Source: Gemmatimonadales bacterium UBA2960
GTDB taxonomy: Bacteria; Gemmatimonadota; Gemmatimonadetes; Longimicrobiales; Gaopeijiaceae
Direction: 5' to 3'
Assembly (NCBI GenBank): GCA_002348465.1
Contig: DEBI01000077.1
Span: 1 to 22,531 of the forward strand
DNA length: 22,531 bases
Shown here: positions 1 to 7,151 of the stretch, piece after piece
How positions within the stretch are numbered: position 1 is the stretch's first letter
Layout: each line of letters starts with the position of its first letter
Notes under the pieces: model-generated
The model's database searches: none
The model's input: the letters and a program-made list of their open reading frames with translations, nothing else
Told to the model about the DNA's origin: nothing
Made by a program: the position numbers and the translations under genes

Positions 1-128
1 GCCCTCCAATCTTGAGCTAGGATGCACTCCATAGATATCCCATTCACGAAGAGGCCTAGCAACCCTTCCTGTGTCTTCTGATGAGGAAAGTTGTACGCAA
101 AGACACCTATCCTGAGCGCCTTACTCAC
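1..128 (-). CDS. Partial gene of unknown function, possibly formyltransferase-like (N-terminus only)
   Basis: An open frame starts with GTG at 126-128, directly after the TAA stop of the 2-epimerase gene (129-131), and stays open for 42 codons to the window edge. A purine-rich stretch (GGGGAGGG) lies about ten bases upstream, inside the end of the preceding gene, and would serve as ribosome binding site. The protein begins with a short polar start, then a hydrophobic strand (residues 6-11, RIGVFA), then YNFPHQKTQ. That looks like the first strand and loop of a Rossmann-like or formyltransferase-like fold; I recall similar starts in formyltransferase-domain proteins of sugar loci, but 42 residues cannot prove it. 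Adjacency to wlbA and the 2-epimerase suggests a role in the same nucleotide-sugar pathway. The reading frame is fairly secure; the function is not. Confidence 0.6.
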   Translation of the reverse strand, partial: MSKALRIGVFAYNFPHQKTQEGLLGLFVNGISMECILAQDWR

Positions 129-1229
129 TTACTTCGAGCCCTCCCCAGTGAGGTTATCTGATTCTTGGAATGTGCGCTCCAAAATGTCCACGACCAGACT
201 GGTGGTGTCTCCCGATCCATAAGGGAATGAATGTGTTGACGGGTCAGGAGTTGGGCGCCTCAGAGCTGTCAGTATCGCTTGGTGATCGGGGCCGGTGAGG
301 ACGTTCCATTCATTCTCGAGGGTCTCTTTCCACTCTGTACTGGTGCGACAGGTGACACACGGGATGCGAAGGAAATGTGCCTCTTTTTGAATTCCTCCAC
401 TGTCAGTTACTACACGTTTCGCACCTTTCAGGAGCAAGATGAAGTCGGAATATGGGAGTGGCCCGGTCATGTTAATGTTTGGAGCAGAACTGAACTCATC
501 CAGTGCTCCGTATCTCTCTAGTGCAGCCCTAGTGCGAGGGTGCAAAGGGAAGAGAAAAAATTCATCCTTGGCCTCTTTTAGGGCACCCAGAATGGCCAAG
601 AGGTTTTCTGGGTTGTCTGTGTTGGAAGGCCTATGGATAGTGACGAGCGTGAATTCGCCCTGCTTTACACCATGTATTCCGAAAGGGGCTTTTCCATCGC
701 TGAAGGCGATCAGCGTGTCGAGCATAATGTCTCCAACGAAATGGATTTTACCTGACACCTTCTCGTCAATGAGGCGATCACGCGCCCACGGGCTCGCGCA
801 TAGCAGTACGTCGGAGATCTGGTCGGCACAAACTCGATTGACCTCCTCTGGCATGTGTAGGTCGAAGCTTCTCAAGCCCGCTTCGTAGTGTACCAGTGGG
901 ACCTTCAGATATCGAGCTGATAGTGCAGCAGCGAGGGTGCTCGTGGTGTCGCCGAAAACTACAACTCCGTCGGGCTCAACTGACCGAATGACCCCGGATA
1001 TCGCCGGCAACATCCTACCTAGCATCTCATCGTTAGAGCACTGATTGATACCAAGATTGTAGTCTACGGAGAGTTCAAAGGTCTTAAGAAATGAGTCGGA
1101 CATGTCCGCATCGTAGTGCTGGCCAGTGTGGACTGTTACAACTCTGAAGGAGTGCTTCAGGGCACTTGCGAGCATCGCTACTTTGACGAACTGGGGTCTC
1201 GCGCCGATCACGAGGAGGAGCGTCTTCAT
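129..1229 (-). CDS. wecB: Non-hydrolysing UDP-N-acetylglucosamine 2-epimerase (WecB/WbpI family)
   Basis: Interconverts UDP-GlcNAc-type and UDP-ManNAc-type sugars in the cytoplasm, feeding polysaccharide synthesis. The 366-residue protein has the family landmarks: GARPQF at residues 9-14, HTGQHYD at 34-40, Asp94, HYEAGLRS at 114-121, PEEVNR at 127-132, the TIHRPSN segment with His199, and DSGGIQKEA at 276-284. Asp94, Glu116, Glu128/129 and His199 align with the catalytic residues known in E. coli WecB. I chose the ATG at 1227-1229 because homologues begin at this methionine. A TTG at 1269-1271 would add 14 residues, but it overlaps the stop of the upstream gene and has no ribosome binding site. 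Next to a WlbA-type dehydrogenase it may act as WbpI, epimerising a UDP-2,3-diamino-glucuronate, so the exact substrate is open. Confidence 0.93.
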   Translation of the reverse strand: MKTLLLVIGARPQFVKVAMLASALKHSFRVVTVHTGQHYDADMSDSFLKTFELSVDYNLGINQCSNDEMLGRMLPAISGVIRSVEPDGVVVFGDTTSTLAAALSARYLKVPLVHYEAGLRSFDLHMPEEVNRVCADQISDVLLCASPWARDRLIDEKVSGKIHFVGDIMLDTLIAFSDGKAPFGIHGVKQGEFTLVTIHRPSNTDNPENLLAILGALKEAKDEFFLFPLHPRTRAALERYGALDEFSSAPNINMTGPLPYSDFILLLKGAKRVVTDSGGIQKEAHFLRIPCVTCRTSTEWKETLENEWNVLTGPDHQAILTALRRPTPDPSTHSFPYGSGDTTSLVVDILERTFQESDNLTGEGSK

Positions 1230-1267
1230 TCTCGTATCGCCCTTGACCGAGATTACGGCACTGTTAT

Positions 1268-2218
1268 TCAAGCGCCAACCATTGGGTGCCGATGAGAAGG
1301 TCGCGGTGGTTCACAGATCGGGGCAATTCGAATTTGATGCGCCAAAGAGATGCTGGAGCGCGCCTCGGCAATCCCTGGTCCTATTCCTTCTAGAACTTTT
1401 TCGTACACCACCGTATGGAGGTCGGTAAAATAATTGCTGAACTCGACTTCATCACCATCTACGGTGATTGATCGAAAAGTTCGGTTGCCCTCTGACAACT
1501 GCTTCTCCGAAAGGTCGTTCACGTCAGTGCTGAGATACCAGCGAACTCTCGCACGCTCCAGTTCGAGGTAACCGGATGCTTTGTCGTGATCGTTCAGGTG
1601 AACTTCCGCTGATTCAACGCCTCCAAAGATCCATGTCAGAAGGTCGAAGAAGTGAATGCCAATATTTGTAGCTACTCCCCCACTCTTAACTTCGTCGCCC
1701 TTCCAGCTATATCGATACCATTTCCCGCGGCCCGTGATGTATGTGAGTTCTACCTCATGCTTTTCTGCGGGCGAAGTTCCTGCGATCTGTTTTTTTAGTT
1801 GGATTAGGTCTGGTTGGTATCTCAACTGGAGCAGGGTGTACACCTTTTTCCCAGTCTCCTCCTCAATTTTCTCTAGGGCGTCTAGGTTCCACGGATTCAA
1901 CACCAGGGGCTTTTCACACACGGCATGGGCTCCACTTCGAAGCGCAAATCGGATGTGGGAATCGTGTAGGTAATTGGGAGAGCAGATCGTCACGTAGTGG
2001 AGTTCCCGTCCTTCCCCGAGTCTCCTCAGTTTTTCAGCATGGCGATCAAAGCGCTCGAACTCTGTGAAGAAATCAGCGTCTGGAAAGAATCGGTCCGCGA
2101 CACCGACGCTGTCATGAGGGTCAAATGCTGCTACTACTCGATTCCCAGTGGCCGAGATGGCCTCTAAATGTCGCGGGGCGATGTATCCCGCTAGTCCAAT
2201 GAGGGCAAAGTTCTTCAT
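1268..2218 (-). CDS. wlbA: UDP-N-acetylglucosaminuronate 3-dehydrogenase, Gfo/Idh/MocA family (WlbA/WbpB-like)
   Basis: Oxidises C3 of UDP-GlcNAc uronic acid with NAD, the step before 3-amination in UDP-diacetamido-mannuronate synthesis. The 316-residue product opens with a Rossmann nucleotide-binding segment (residues 4-13) followed by YIAPRH, a start I recognise from WlbA-type enzymes rather than general oxidoreductases. CSPNYLHDSHIRFAL (79-93) and CEKPLVLNPW (101-110) carry the family's conserved Glu-Lys-Pro, with Lys103 the expected catalytic lysine. His189 and Asp192 in the GIHFFDL segment match the second conserved motif. The ATG at 2216-2218 sits at the natural start. The gene ends four bases or fewer from the 2-epimerase frame, so the two are probably co-transcribed. 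The aminotransferase it would need could be the one at 8979-10082; no matching N-acetyltransferase lies in the window. Confidence 0.9.
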   Translation of the reverse strand: MKNFALIGLAGYIAPRHLEAISATGNRVVAAFDPHDSVGVADRFFPDADFFTEFERFDRHAEKLRRLGEGRELHYVTICSPNYLHDSHIRFALRSGAHAVCEKPLVLNPWNLDALEKIEEETGKKVYTLLQLRYQPDLIQLKKQIAGTSPAEKHEVELTYITGRGKWYRYSWKGDEVKSGGVATNIGIHFFDLLTWIFGGVESAEVHLNDHDKASGYLELERARVRWYLSTDVNDLSEKQLSEGNRTFRSITVDGDEVEFSNYFTDLHTVVYEKVLEGIGPGIAEARSSISLAHQIRIAPICEPPRPSHRHPMVGA

Positions 2219-2597
2219 GCCAAAACGCTACTTAGGTGGCCGTATAGGGATCGGTGAGGAAGCCGGCGTCAAGATAATCGCAGCAGGTGAATCTGCGAGC
2301 CTTGGCGCCCACTTAAGCGGTGTCGGACGGTCCAGGTTTGCGACTCTATCGTTCACAGCCGATGGATGCTAAGCACACCGGTTTACTGAGTAAACCCCCC
2401 GCAGGCTGCTCGGAAAGGTGGTGCCGCCCTTGATAGATATACCGAGAGGCATGGGTACCAGTACCGTGCAAAAAAATCCGATCTTATCGCTTACAAATCC
2501 GGTGTTCGACTTCCGTGCGGAGCGATGGGTTCAAAGCTCACGATTTGTTGGTGTGAGTTGAATCCGCGCAGCTTCTCGCTTTTTTAAAGAGGCGTGC
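2219..2597. other. 379-bp intergenic region between two minus-strand genes
   Basis: No gene can be supported here. The region lies between the glycosyltransferase and wlbA, both read leftward, so it should hold any end signal of the first and any promoter of the second. It contains a perfect 7-bp hairpin at 2380-2396, listed separately. A minus-strand TTGACG near 2268-2273 faces a TATACG near 2242-2247, but the spacer is about 20 bp, too long for a good sigma-70 promoter. An A/T-rich stretch at 2580-2588 lies just past the glycosyltransferase stop without a convincing stem. Short frames exist on both strands, none with a start codon backed by a ribosome binding site. Confidence 0.6.
2380..2396. 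repeat. Perfect inverted repeat, 7-bp arms with 3-base loop
   Basis: GGTTTAC and GTAAACC flank TGA. On the minus strand the hairpin is preceded by G residues and is not followed by a T-run, so it does not look like a standard intrinsic terminator. It could be an operator or RNA stem in the gap upstream of wlbA. A stem of this size also arises by chance in a few kilobases, so its function is uncertain. Confidence 0.4.
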
Positions 2598-3839
2598 TTA
2601 CCGGATATTTTCTATAGACTCAAGATAGTTAGCGTAGTCTTGATAGATCGCTTCCGACCTGAAGCGAAGACTGTAGGTCTGAAGGGCACACTTACTCATA
2701 GCCCTTAAGGTTTCTGGGTCCTTTAACAGGCGCAGCAAATGTTCTCCGAGCATCTTTGCGTTTCCCGGTTCGAAGAATTCTGCAAATCCTTCCTCTTCAC
2801 CTATTTGTTGTAGATCTCCACCTGCTGAGTGTATGAGGGGGAGACCGGCTTCTAGGTACGAAAAGGCCTTGTTGGGGAAAGCGATTCCAGAAGCCCACGG
2901 CACCACACCGATATCGGCTGTGGATAGTACTGCGGCGATTCTCGGCGCAGTAAGCCAGCCAGTGAAGTGCACACCTGGAAGGTGTGCGTATTTCCTTCTG
3001 ATAGAATCATACCGATCGCCCTCACCACCGATGATCACATTGAAAGGAGGACGTCGTGATGTCTCTCCACAGATCTGTTCAACCGCTGAGAGCAGGACTT
3101 CGGGATGATTGAACCGACCAAAGGTGCCGACATAGATGACTGTCGGATATTCTCCGGGGCCTAACTTGGATTTTAATTCTTCTAAAAAGAGATTGTCGGA
3201 CTTAGGCAGAGGCTCTGTTCCGAGATAGAATACACGATCGTTAGGGCCTTGAAGCCTGTCCGCATAACCTAGGCCCCAGTCAAGCATTGACTGCATCATG
3301 CCCACGAGTCCTGAGGCCCGCTGAAGCGTTCTGCGGAGCTTTCGAAAATCACCCAATAGGGCGATTTTTCCGAGCATCCGGACCGGACCGCGTGGAAGTG
3401 CTTCCACCACTGAGTCGGGCCATACGTCTCGGAGGTCAACGACGTATGGAATTCCTAGCTTGGCCGCGTAATCTCCAGCTTCAGCAGCAATGTGATAGTC
3501 GGGTGTTGCTGCTACTATCAAGTCTGGGGTCAAATGATCTTTCTTCAGTTCTTTCCGAAAGCGTCCCGCTACGTATCGGTGGTCAATGTATCGCTGCAGG
3601 GAGACATTGTTTTTGTATCCGAGAGCGGGTAGTAAGCGCAACTCAACCCCATCATCCATGCGGTGAGTGGATCCGCCAGGAGCAACAAACTTCCGAGACC
3701 CATGATCGAAAGAACTAGCCCACCACACGACGTGATGTCCCCTCGATGCTAGTTCGCTAGCTAGGAGAGCAGTTCTTATTCGTTTAACCGATTTCGAAAG
3801 AGGTACCGGCTCGCCCGTCTGAATTAACCAAACTCTCAT
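2598..3839 (-). CDS. Glycosyltransferase family 4 (GT-B fold, WbuB-like)
   Basis: Transfers a sugar from a nucleotide donor onto a growing lipid-linked oligosaccharide at the cytoplasmic membrane. The 413-residue protein has the two-domain layout of GT4 enzymes. The N-terminal half has a first strand (MRVWLIQTGEPVP), a helix with LLASELASRGHHVVWWAS, and YVVDLRDVWPDS near the middle. The RDxWP motif is typical of WbuB-like aminosugar transferases. The C-terminal donor domain has VIYVGTFGRFNHPE, a GGEGDRYDS turn, HFTGWL, and FPNKAFSYLEAGLPLI, which corresponds to the conserved nucleotide-sugar binding segment. The ATG at 3837-3839 is the first credible start; no strong ribosome binding site precedes it. 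There is no signal peptide or clear membrane segment. The acceptor and donor sugars cannot be read from sequence alone. Confidence 0.88.
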   Translation of the reverse strand: MRVWLIQTGEPVPLSKSVKRIRTALLASELASRGHHVVWWASSFDHGSRKFVAPGGSTHRMDDGVELRLLPALGYKNNVSLQRYIDHRYVAGRFRKELKKDHLTPDLIVAATPDYHIAAEAGDYAAKLGIPYVVDLRDVWPDSVVEALPRGPVRMLGKIALLGDFRKLRRTLQRASGLVGMMQSMLDWGLGYADRLQGPNDRVFYLGTEPLPKSDNLFLEELKSKLGPGEYPTVIYVGTFGRFNHPEVLLSAVEQICGETSRRPPFNVIIGGEGDRYDSIRRKYAHLPGVHFTGWLTAPRIAAVLSTADIGVVPWASGIAFPNKAFSYLEAGLPLIHSAGGDLQQIGEEEGFAEFFEPGNAKMLGEHLLRLLKDPETLRAMSKCALQTYSLRFRSEAIYQDYANYLESIENIR

Positions 3840-3939
3840 CTGGTAACGCGCTCTGATAAGGTGTTTTTGCGATTGGCTTTCTTAAGTTTAACGGGGCGAT
3901 TCAGGCTCCAGGTAGCAGCGAAAGTCCGTTGAAAAATAG

Positions 3940-3979
3940 GTTTCGGTGTCGTATGCCCCTCCCTAGGCTGCACCGAAAC
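3940..3979. repeat. Inverted repeat, 9-bp perfect arms, 22-base loop
   Basis: GTTTCGGTG (3940-3948) is the exact reverse complement of CACCGAAAC (3971-3979), and G-U pairs could extend both ends of the stem as RNA. It lies in the divergent promoter region and could be an operator for a dimeric regulator or a structured leader. No T-run follows, so a terminator is unlikely. Confidence 0.5.
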
Positions 3980-4014
3980 TAATAATGTTACAGGTCCTAT
4001 GTAGGCATCGGGGC

Positions 4015-4033
4015 CCTCAACCTCGTGTTGAGG
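4015..4033. repeat. Perfect hairpin, 7-bp arms with 5-base loop
   Basis: CCTCAAC (4015-4021) and GTTGAGG (4027-4033) pair across the loop CTCGT. It is the second hairpin of the divergent region, about 35 bases after the first, and sits roughly 130 bases ahead of the methyltransferase start. A role as RNA leader structure is possible but not shown. Confidence 0.45.
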
Positions 4034-4160
4034 AGAGACTGAAAACTAAGTTGGAAGATTCGGCTTTACTCTGTCCCCGAGACTCGACGTTCAATCGGAT
4101 TCACAACATGGCTTCCGTCTTGTCAAATCCGGATTGCCAGGTCAGAAAACCACTCAGCTA

Positions 4161-4934
4161 ATGGCAACCGACTACGTTTCAGTAACCGAGGTCTCAGGTG
4201 ACGGTGTAACCAAAGAGCAGGTCCAGCGCTTAGCAAGGAGGTACTACTGGGCATTGGACTTTTGCTCTGGGAAGGACGTGCTTGAGATCGGATGTGGGGC
4301 CGGACAAGGTGCAGGGATTCTTGCTTCTGTGGCCAAATCGTTCGTTGGAGGAGACGTCTCGGTTCCACTGCTTGATTTAGCTCGATCACACTACGGTGAC
4401 CGGATTGACTTTAGGCACCTAGATGCCCTGGATTTGGCAGTACCGGATGCTTCTTTCGACATAATTGCGATCTTCGAGGCCGTATACTACGTGCCAGATC
4501 TGGATCGTTTTTTTGCTGAGTGTAGGCGGGTATTAAGACCTGGCGGCACGTTGCTGATTGTAACGGCTAATAAGGACCTCTACGATTTCAATCCAAGCGA
4601 GCACAGTTATCGCTATCTTGGAGTCCAAGAACTTTCGTCAGAACTCGGCGAGTGCGGATTTGAGGTCCATTTATACGGGGATACACCGGTGAATACTGTA
4701 TCGCTTCGTCAGCGCATACTTAGGCCAGTAAAGGCAACTGCCTCACGACTAGGCCTTATACCTAATTCGATGCAGGCGAAGAAGCTGCTGAAGAGGTTCG
4801 TTTTCGGTGGGTTGGTTCCTATGCCCGCTGAAATCACGTATCAAACAGCCCTAAACCAAGCTCCGACTCCACTTGATCCAACCAAGCCCGATACGACTCA
4901 CAAAGTGATCTATTGTGCGGCGTGTTTAGTTTGA
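4161..4934 (+). CDS. SAM-dependent class I methyltransferase
   Basis: Predicted to transfer a methyl group from S-adenosylmethionine, most likely onto a sugar or sugar precursor given its operon. The 257-residue protein has motif I VLEIGCGAGQGAG (residues 40-52), an acidic residue after the second strand (GGDVSVPLL), FRHLDALDL, then SFDIIAIFEAVYYVPDLDRF and VLRPGGTLLIVTAN, the usual order in Methyltransf_11-type enzymes. The C-terminal third (HSYRYLGVQELSSEL onward) probably shapes the acceptor site; this half is not diagnostic. I chose the ATG at 4161. The frame is open further upstream and a TTG at 4134 is possible, but neither has a clear ribosome binding site. It leads the operon with the aminotransferase 44 bases downstream. 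It might make an N- or O-methylated sugar, or a methylated cap that ends chain growth. Confidence 0.85.
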   Translation: MATDYVSVTEVSGDGVTKEQVQRLARRYYWALDFCSGKDVLEIGCGAGQGAGILASVAKSFVGGDVSVPLLDLARSHYGDRIDFRHLDALDLAVPDASFDIIAIFEAVYYVPDLDRFFAECRRVLRPGGTLLIVTANKDLYDFNPSEHSYRYLGVQELSSELGECGFEVHLYGDTPVNTVSLRQRILRPVKATASRLGLIPNSMQAKKLLKRFVFGGLVPMPAEITYQTALNQAPTPLDPTKPDTTHKVIYCAACLV

Positions 4935-4978
4935 TTCCCGGTGTTTCGTATCACAATCACCCGCGAAGGAAATAATAG

Positions 4979-6097
4979 ATGACCGTGGCAGAGCGATCGA
5001 TACCTTTTTTCCCATACTCCCAGCTTTTCTTAGCACGAGAAGAGGAGATCATCTCGGTTATGACGGATGTATGCCGCCGCGGCGCGTACATTCTTCAGCA
5101 AGAGTGCCGCGACTTTGAAGCGAACCTCTCCGATTTCATGGGTGCAAAACACGCATTCGGAGTAGCGAACGGCACGGATGCGATCATCATTGGTCTGAGA
5201 GCGGCGGGAATCGAAGCTGGTGACGAAGTGATTCTTCCCTCACACACTTACATTGCTACCGCTGCTGCAGTGCACATGGTGGGGGCGATTCCGGTATTAG
5301 CCGAGTGTGGGGCTGACCATATGCTGGATCCTGAGGATGTTCTGAGAAAGATCACCTCAAAGACCAAGGCCATCATGCCCGTTCAGATCAATGGTCGTAC
5401 TTGTGATATGGTGGCTCTGCAGGAAATCGCAGATGAGCACGGCTTACTTGTGTGTGAAGACGCAGCCCAAGCCCTAGGTTCGAAGTTTGATGGGCAGAGC
5501 GCTGGAACGTTTGGTGTCTTCGGTACGATCAGTTTTTACCCAGCGAAATTACTCGGTTGCTTTGGTGACGGAGGGGCGATCGTTACCAACGACGACAACG
5601 TCGCCGAAAAGATTGGACTCTTGCGGGACCATGGGCGCAACGAAGAGGGTGTTGTAGTGGCTTGGGGATTGAACTCACGATTGGATAATCTCCATGCCGC
5701 TGTGCTCGACCTTAAACTCAAGTCTTTCCGAGAAGACATCGAACGAAGGCGAAAGATAGCTACTCTGTATCAAGAAGGTCTTGGAGATGTTGACGCTCTG
5801 ATTTTGCCGCCTGCCCCTGATTCGGATCCGAGACACTTCGATGTTTACCAGAACTACGAATTGGAGGCGGATCGGCGTTCCGAACTCAGAGAACACCTGA
5901 CTCAAAGTGGTGTTGGTACCATAATCCAGTGGGCCGGTACTCCAGTCCACCAGTTCAAGGAGCTAGGTTTCACAGATCATCTTCCGAAGACGGATGAATT
6001 CTTTCGAAGGTGTCTGATGCTTCCGATGAATATGGCTCTCTCCGACGAGGACGTGTCGTACGTGATCGCGAGCGTGCGACGTTTTTATGGGAAATGA
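4979..6097 (+). CDS. DegT/DnrJ/EryC1/StrS-family PLP-dependent sugar aminotransferase
   Basis: Expected to aminate a keto group on a nucleotide-linked sugar, usually with glutamate as donor. The 372-residue length is typical. Visible landmarks are ANGTDAI (residues 63-69) for cofactor phosphate contacts, the DEVILPSHTYIATA segment (82-95), CEDAAQALG (159-167) with Asp161 and Gln164 around the pyridine ring, and SFYPAKLLGCFGDGGA (185-200), where Lys190 is the expected Schiff-base lysine. WGLNSRLDNLHAAVL is the late family signature. A good ribosome binding site, GAAGGA at 4965-4970, fixes the ATG at 4979. The gene overlaps the next by 11 bases. Its product sits between a methyltransferase and E1 subunits, so it probably works on the same unusual sugar; whether it acts at C3 or C4 cannot be told. 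Confidence 0.93.
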   Translation: MTVAERSIPFFPYSQLFLAREEEIISVMTDVCRRGAYILQQECRDFEANLSDFMGAKHAFGVANGTDAIIIGLRAAGIEAGDEVILPSHTYIATAAAVHMVGAIPVLAECGADHMLDPEDVLRKITSKTKAIMPVQINGRTCDMVALQEIADEHGLLVCEDAAQALGSKFDGQSAGTFGVFGTISFYPAKLLGCFGDGGAIVTNDDNVAEKIGLLRDHGRNEEGVVVAWGLNSRLDNLHAAVLDLKLKSFREDIERRRKIATLYQEGLGDVDALILPPAPDSDPRHFDVYQNYELEADRRSELREHLTQSGVGTIIQWAGTPVHQFKELGFTDHLPKTDEFFRRCLMLPMNMALSDEDVSYVIASVRRFYGK

Positions 6098-7151
6098 ACG
6101 AGGCATTGGTAGTATGCTCGGTGACCTGAAGGATCCTGGCGCCTATCAAGCGCCGCTCGAAATCTCCGGAAGAGACCCGGGGTTACTTGTCGATCTTCTG
6201 AGGACCATGATGTTGAGTCGCATGGTGGAGGAGCATTTAGCTGATCAGCGACGAGAGGGCACTATAGGAGGCCCAGTGCATCTCGGGATTGGTCAAGAGG
6301 CTATAGCTGCAGGGGTGTCTCAATTTCTTAGGTCCTCGGATCGAGTCTTTGGCGCTCACCGATCCCACTATCATGCTCTAGCTTTGGGAACGGACTTTAA
6401 GGCCCTTTTCGCGGAAATCTTAGGTAAGGAAACAGGACTATCTAAGGGCATGGGTGGATCGATGCACCTATGGGATGAGCCAAGAGGATTCTACGGATCC
6501 GTTCCTATTGTTGGTGGAACTGTGCCCCTAGCTGTAGGAGCAGCTTTGGCGGCGAAACTTCAGGCTTCAGATGCTATTTCCGTAAGCTATCTAGGAGACG
6601 GAGCATGTGAGGAAGGAGTCGTTCATGAATCCTTGAATCTTGCTCGAGTCTTAGATGCGCCCACTGTGTTCGTGGTGGAGAACAACCTTTTTTCTAGTCA
6701 CATGCACATAAGCCTGCGTCAGCCGAGCGATTCTACGGCCCGTTTCGCAGTTGCGCATGAGATTCCGTTCGAAGTGGTTGACGGAAATGACGTACTGGCG
6801 GTGGCCGACGCTGCAGGACGCCTGATTGAACAAGCGCGATCAGGAGGAGGCCCAGGTTTCCTAGAGGCGGTCACATACCGATGGTTGGGGCACGTAGATT
6901 GGCGTGCTGATATCGACGTTGGCGTAGCTAGATCTGAATCCGACCTAAAGCAATGGCGTCTACGCGACCCGATAGCTCGTCTTCGCGCAGCTCTTGAAGC
7001 GGTCGGCCAGTGGTCTCCGGAAGAAGATAAGGAGTTAGAGCGAGAACTGAGTGAAAGCATAGAGGAGGCTTGGAGCCAAGCTATGGATGACCCATGGCCG
7101 AGCGATGAGGCTCTTCTTAAATACGTCTACTCTAGTGAAGGCGGAGCTTGA
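6087..7151 (+). CDS. Thiamine-diphosphate-dependent dehydrogenase E1 component, alpha subunit-like
   Basis: This is the alpha half of a pyruvate or acetoin dehydrogenase-type E1, which decarboxylates a 2-keto acid on thiamine diphosphate. The 354-residue protein has HLGIGQEAIAAGV (residues 65-77), AHRSHYHALALG (90-101), GLSKGMGGSMHLW (117-129), and the ThDP motif beginning GDGACEEG (170-177) and ending in ENN (198-200). The ATG at 6087 overlaps the preceding aminotransferase by 11 bases, and the next gene overlaps its stop, so all three are probably translationally coupled. No lipoyl E2 or E3 gene is nearby. Placed in a polysaccharide operon, the pair may transfer the two-carbon unit onto a ketosugar instead of lipoamide, as proposed for AviB1/AviB2 in avilamycin synthesis. 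The E1 assignment is firm; the altered role is inference. Confidence 0.9.
   Translation: MGNERGIGSMLGDLKDPGAYQAPLEISGRDPGLLVDLLRTMMLSRMVEEHLADQRREGTIGGPVHLGIGQEAIAAGVSQFLRSSDRVFGAHRSHYHALALGTDFKALFAEILGKETGLSKGMGGSMHLWDEPRGFYGSVPIVGGTVPLAVGAALAAKLQASDAISVSYLGDGACEEGVVHESLNLARVLDAPTVFVVENNLFSSHMHISLRQPSDSTARFAVAHEIPFEVVDGNDVLAVADAAGRLIEQARSGGGPGFLEAVTYRWLGHVDWRADIDVGVARSESDLKQWRLRDPIARLRAALEAVGQWSPEEDKELERELSESIEEAWSQAMDDPWPSDEALLKYVYSSEGGA

Larger units (their letters stand above)
3840..4160. promoter_or_regulatory. Divergent intergenic control region with two inverted repeats
   Basis: This stretch separates the leftward glycosyltransferase from the rightward methyltransferase operon, so promoters for both should lie in it. 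On the plus strand TTGAAA at 3929-3934 and TATGCC at 3952-3957 are 17 bp apart, a passable but weak sigma-70 match. Two inverted repeats (3940-3979 and 4015-4033) lie downstream of that candidate, inside what would be a leader of about 200 bases. No small gene with a ribosome binding site was found. An ATG at 4108 is out of frame with the methyltransferase. Confidence 0.4.

Noticed and set aside
1126..1428. 100-codon plus-strand frame across the epimerase/wlbA junction
   Set aside because: It is a shadow of two well-supported minus-strand genes.
2148..2372. 74-codon plus-strand frame overlapping the start of wlbA
   Set aside because: Largely antisense to wlbA, with no ribosome binding site or recognisable domain.
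2369..2530. 53-codon minus-strand open stretch with a plausible-looking peptide (PLGISIKGGTTFP)
   Set aside because: Only an internal ATG at 2450-2452 with no ribosome binding site, and the stretch is short enough to be chance.
3902..3926. CAGGCTCC and GGTAGC segment resembling the first part of a JUMPstart element
   Set aside because: The defining ops core (GGCGGTAG) is absent and the match rests on memory of a loose consensus.
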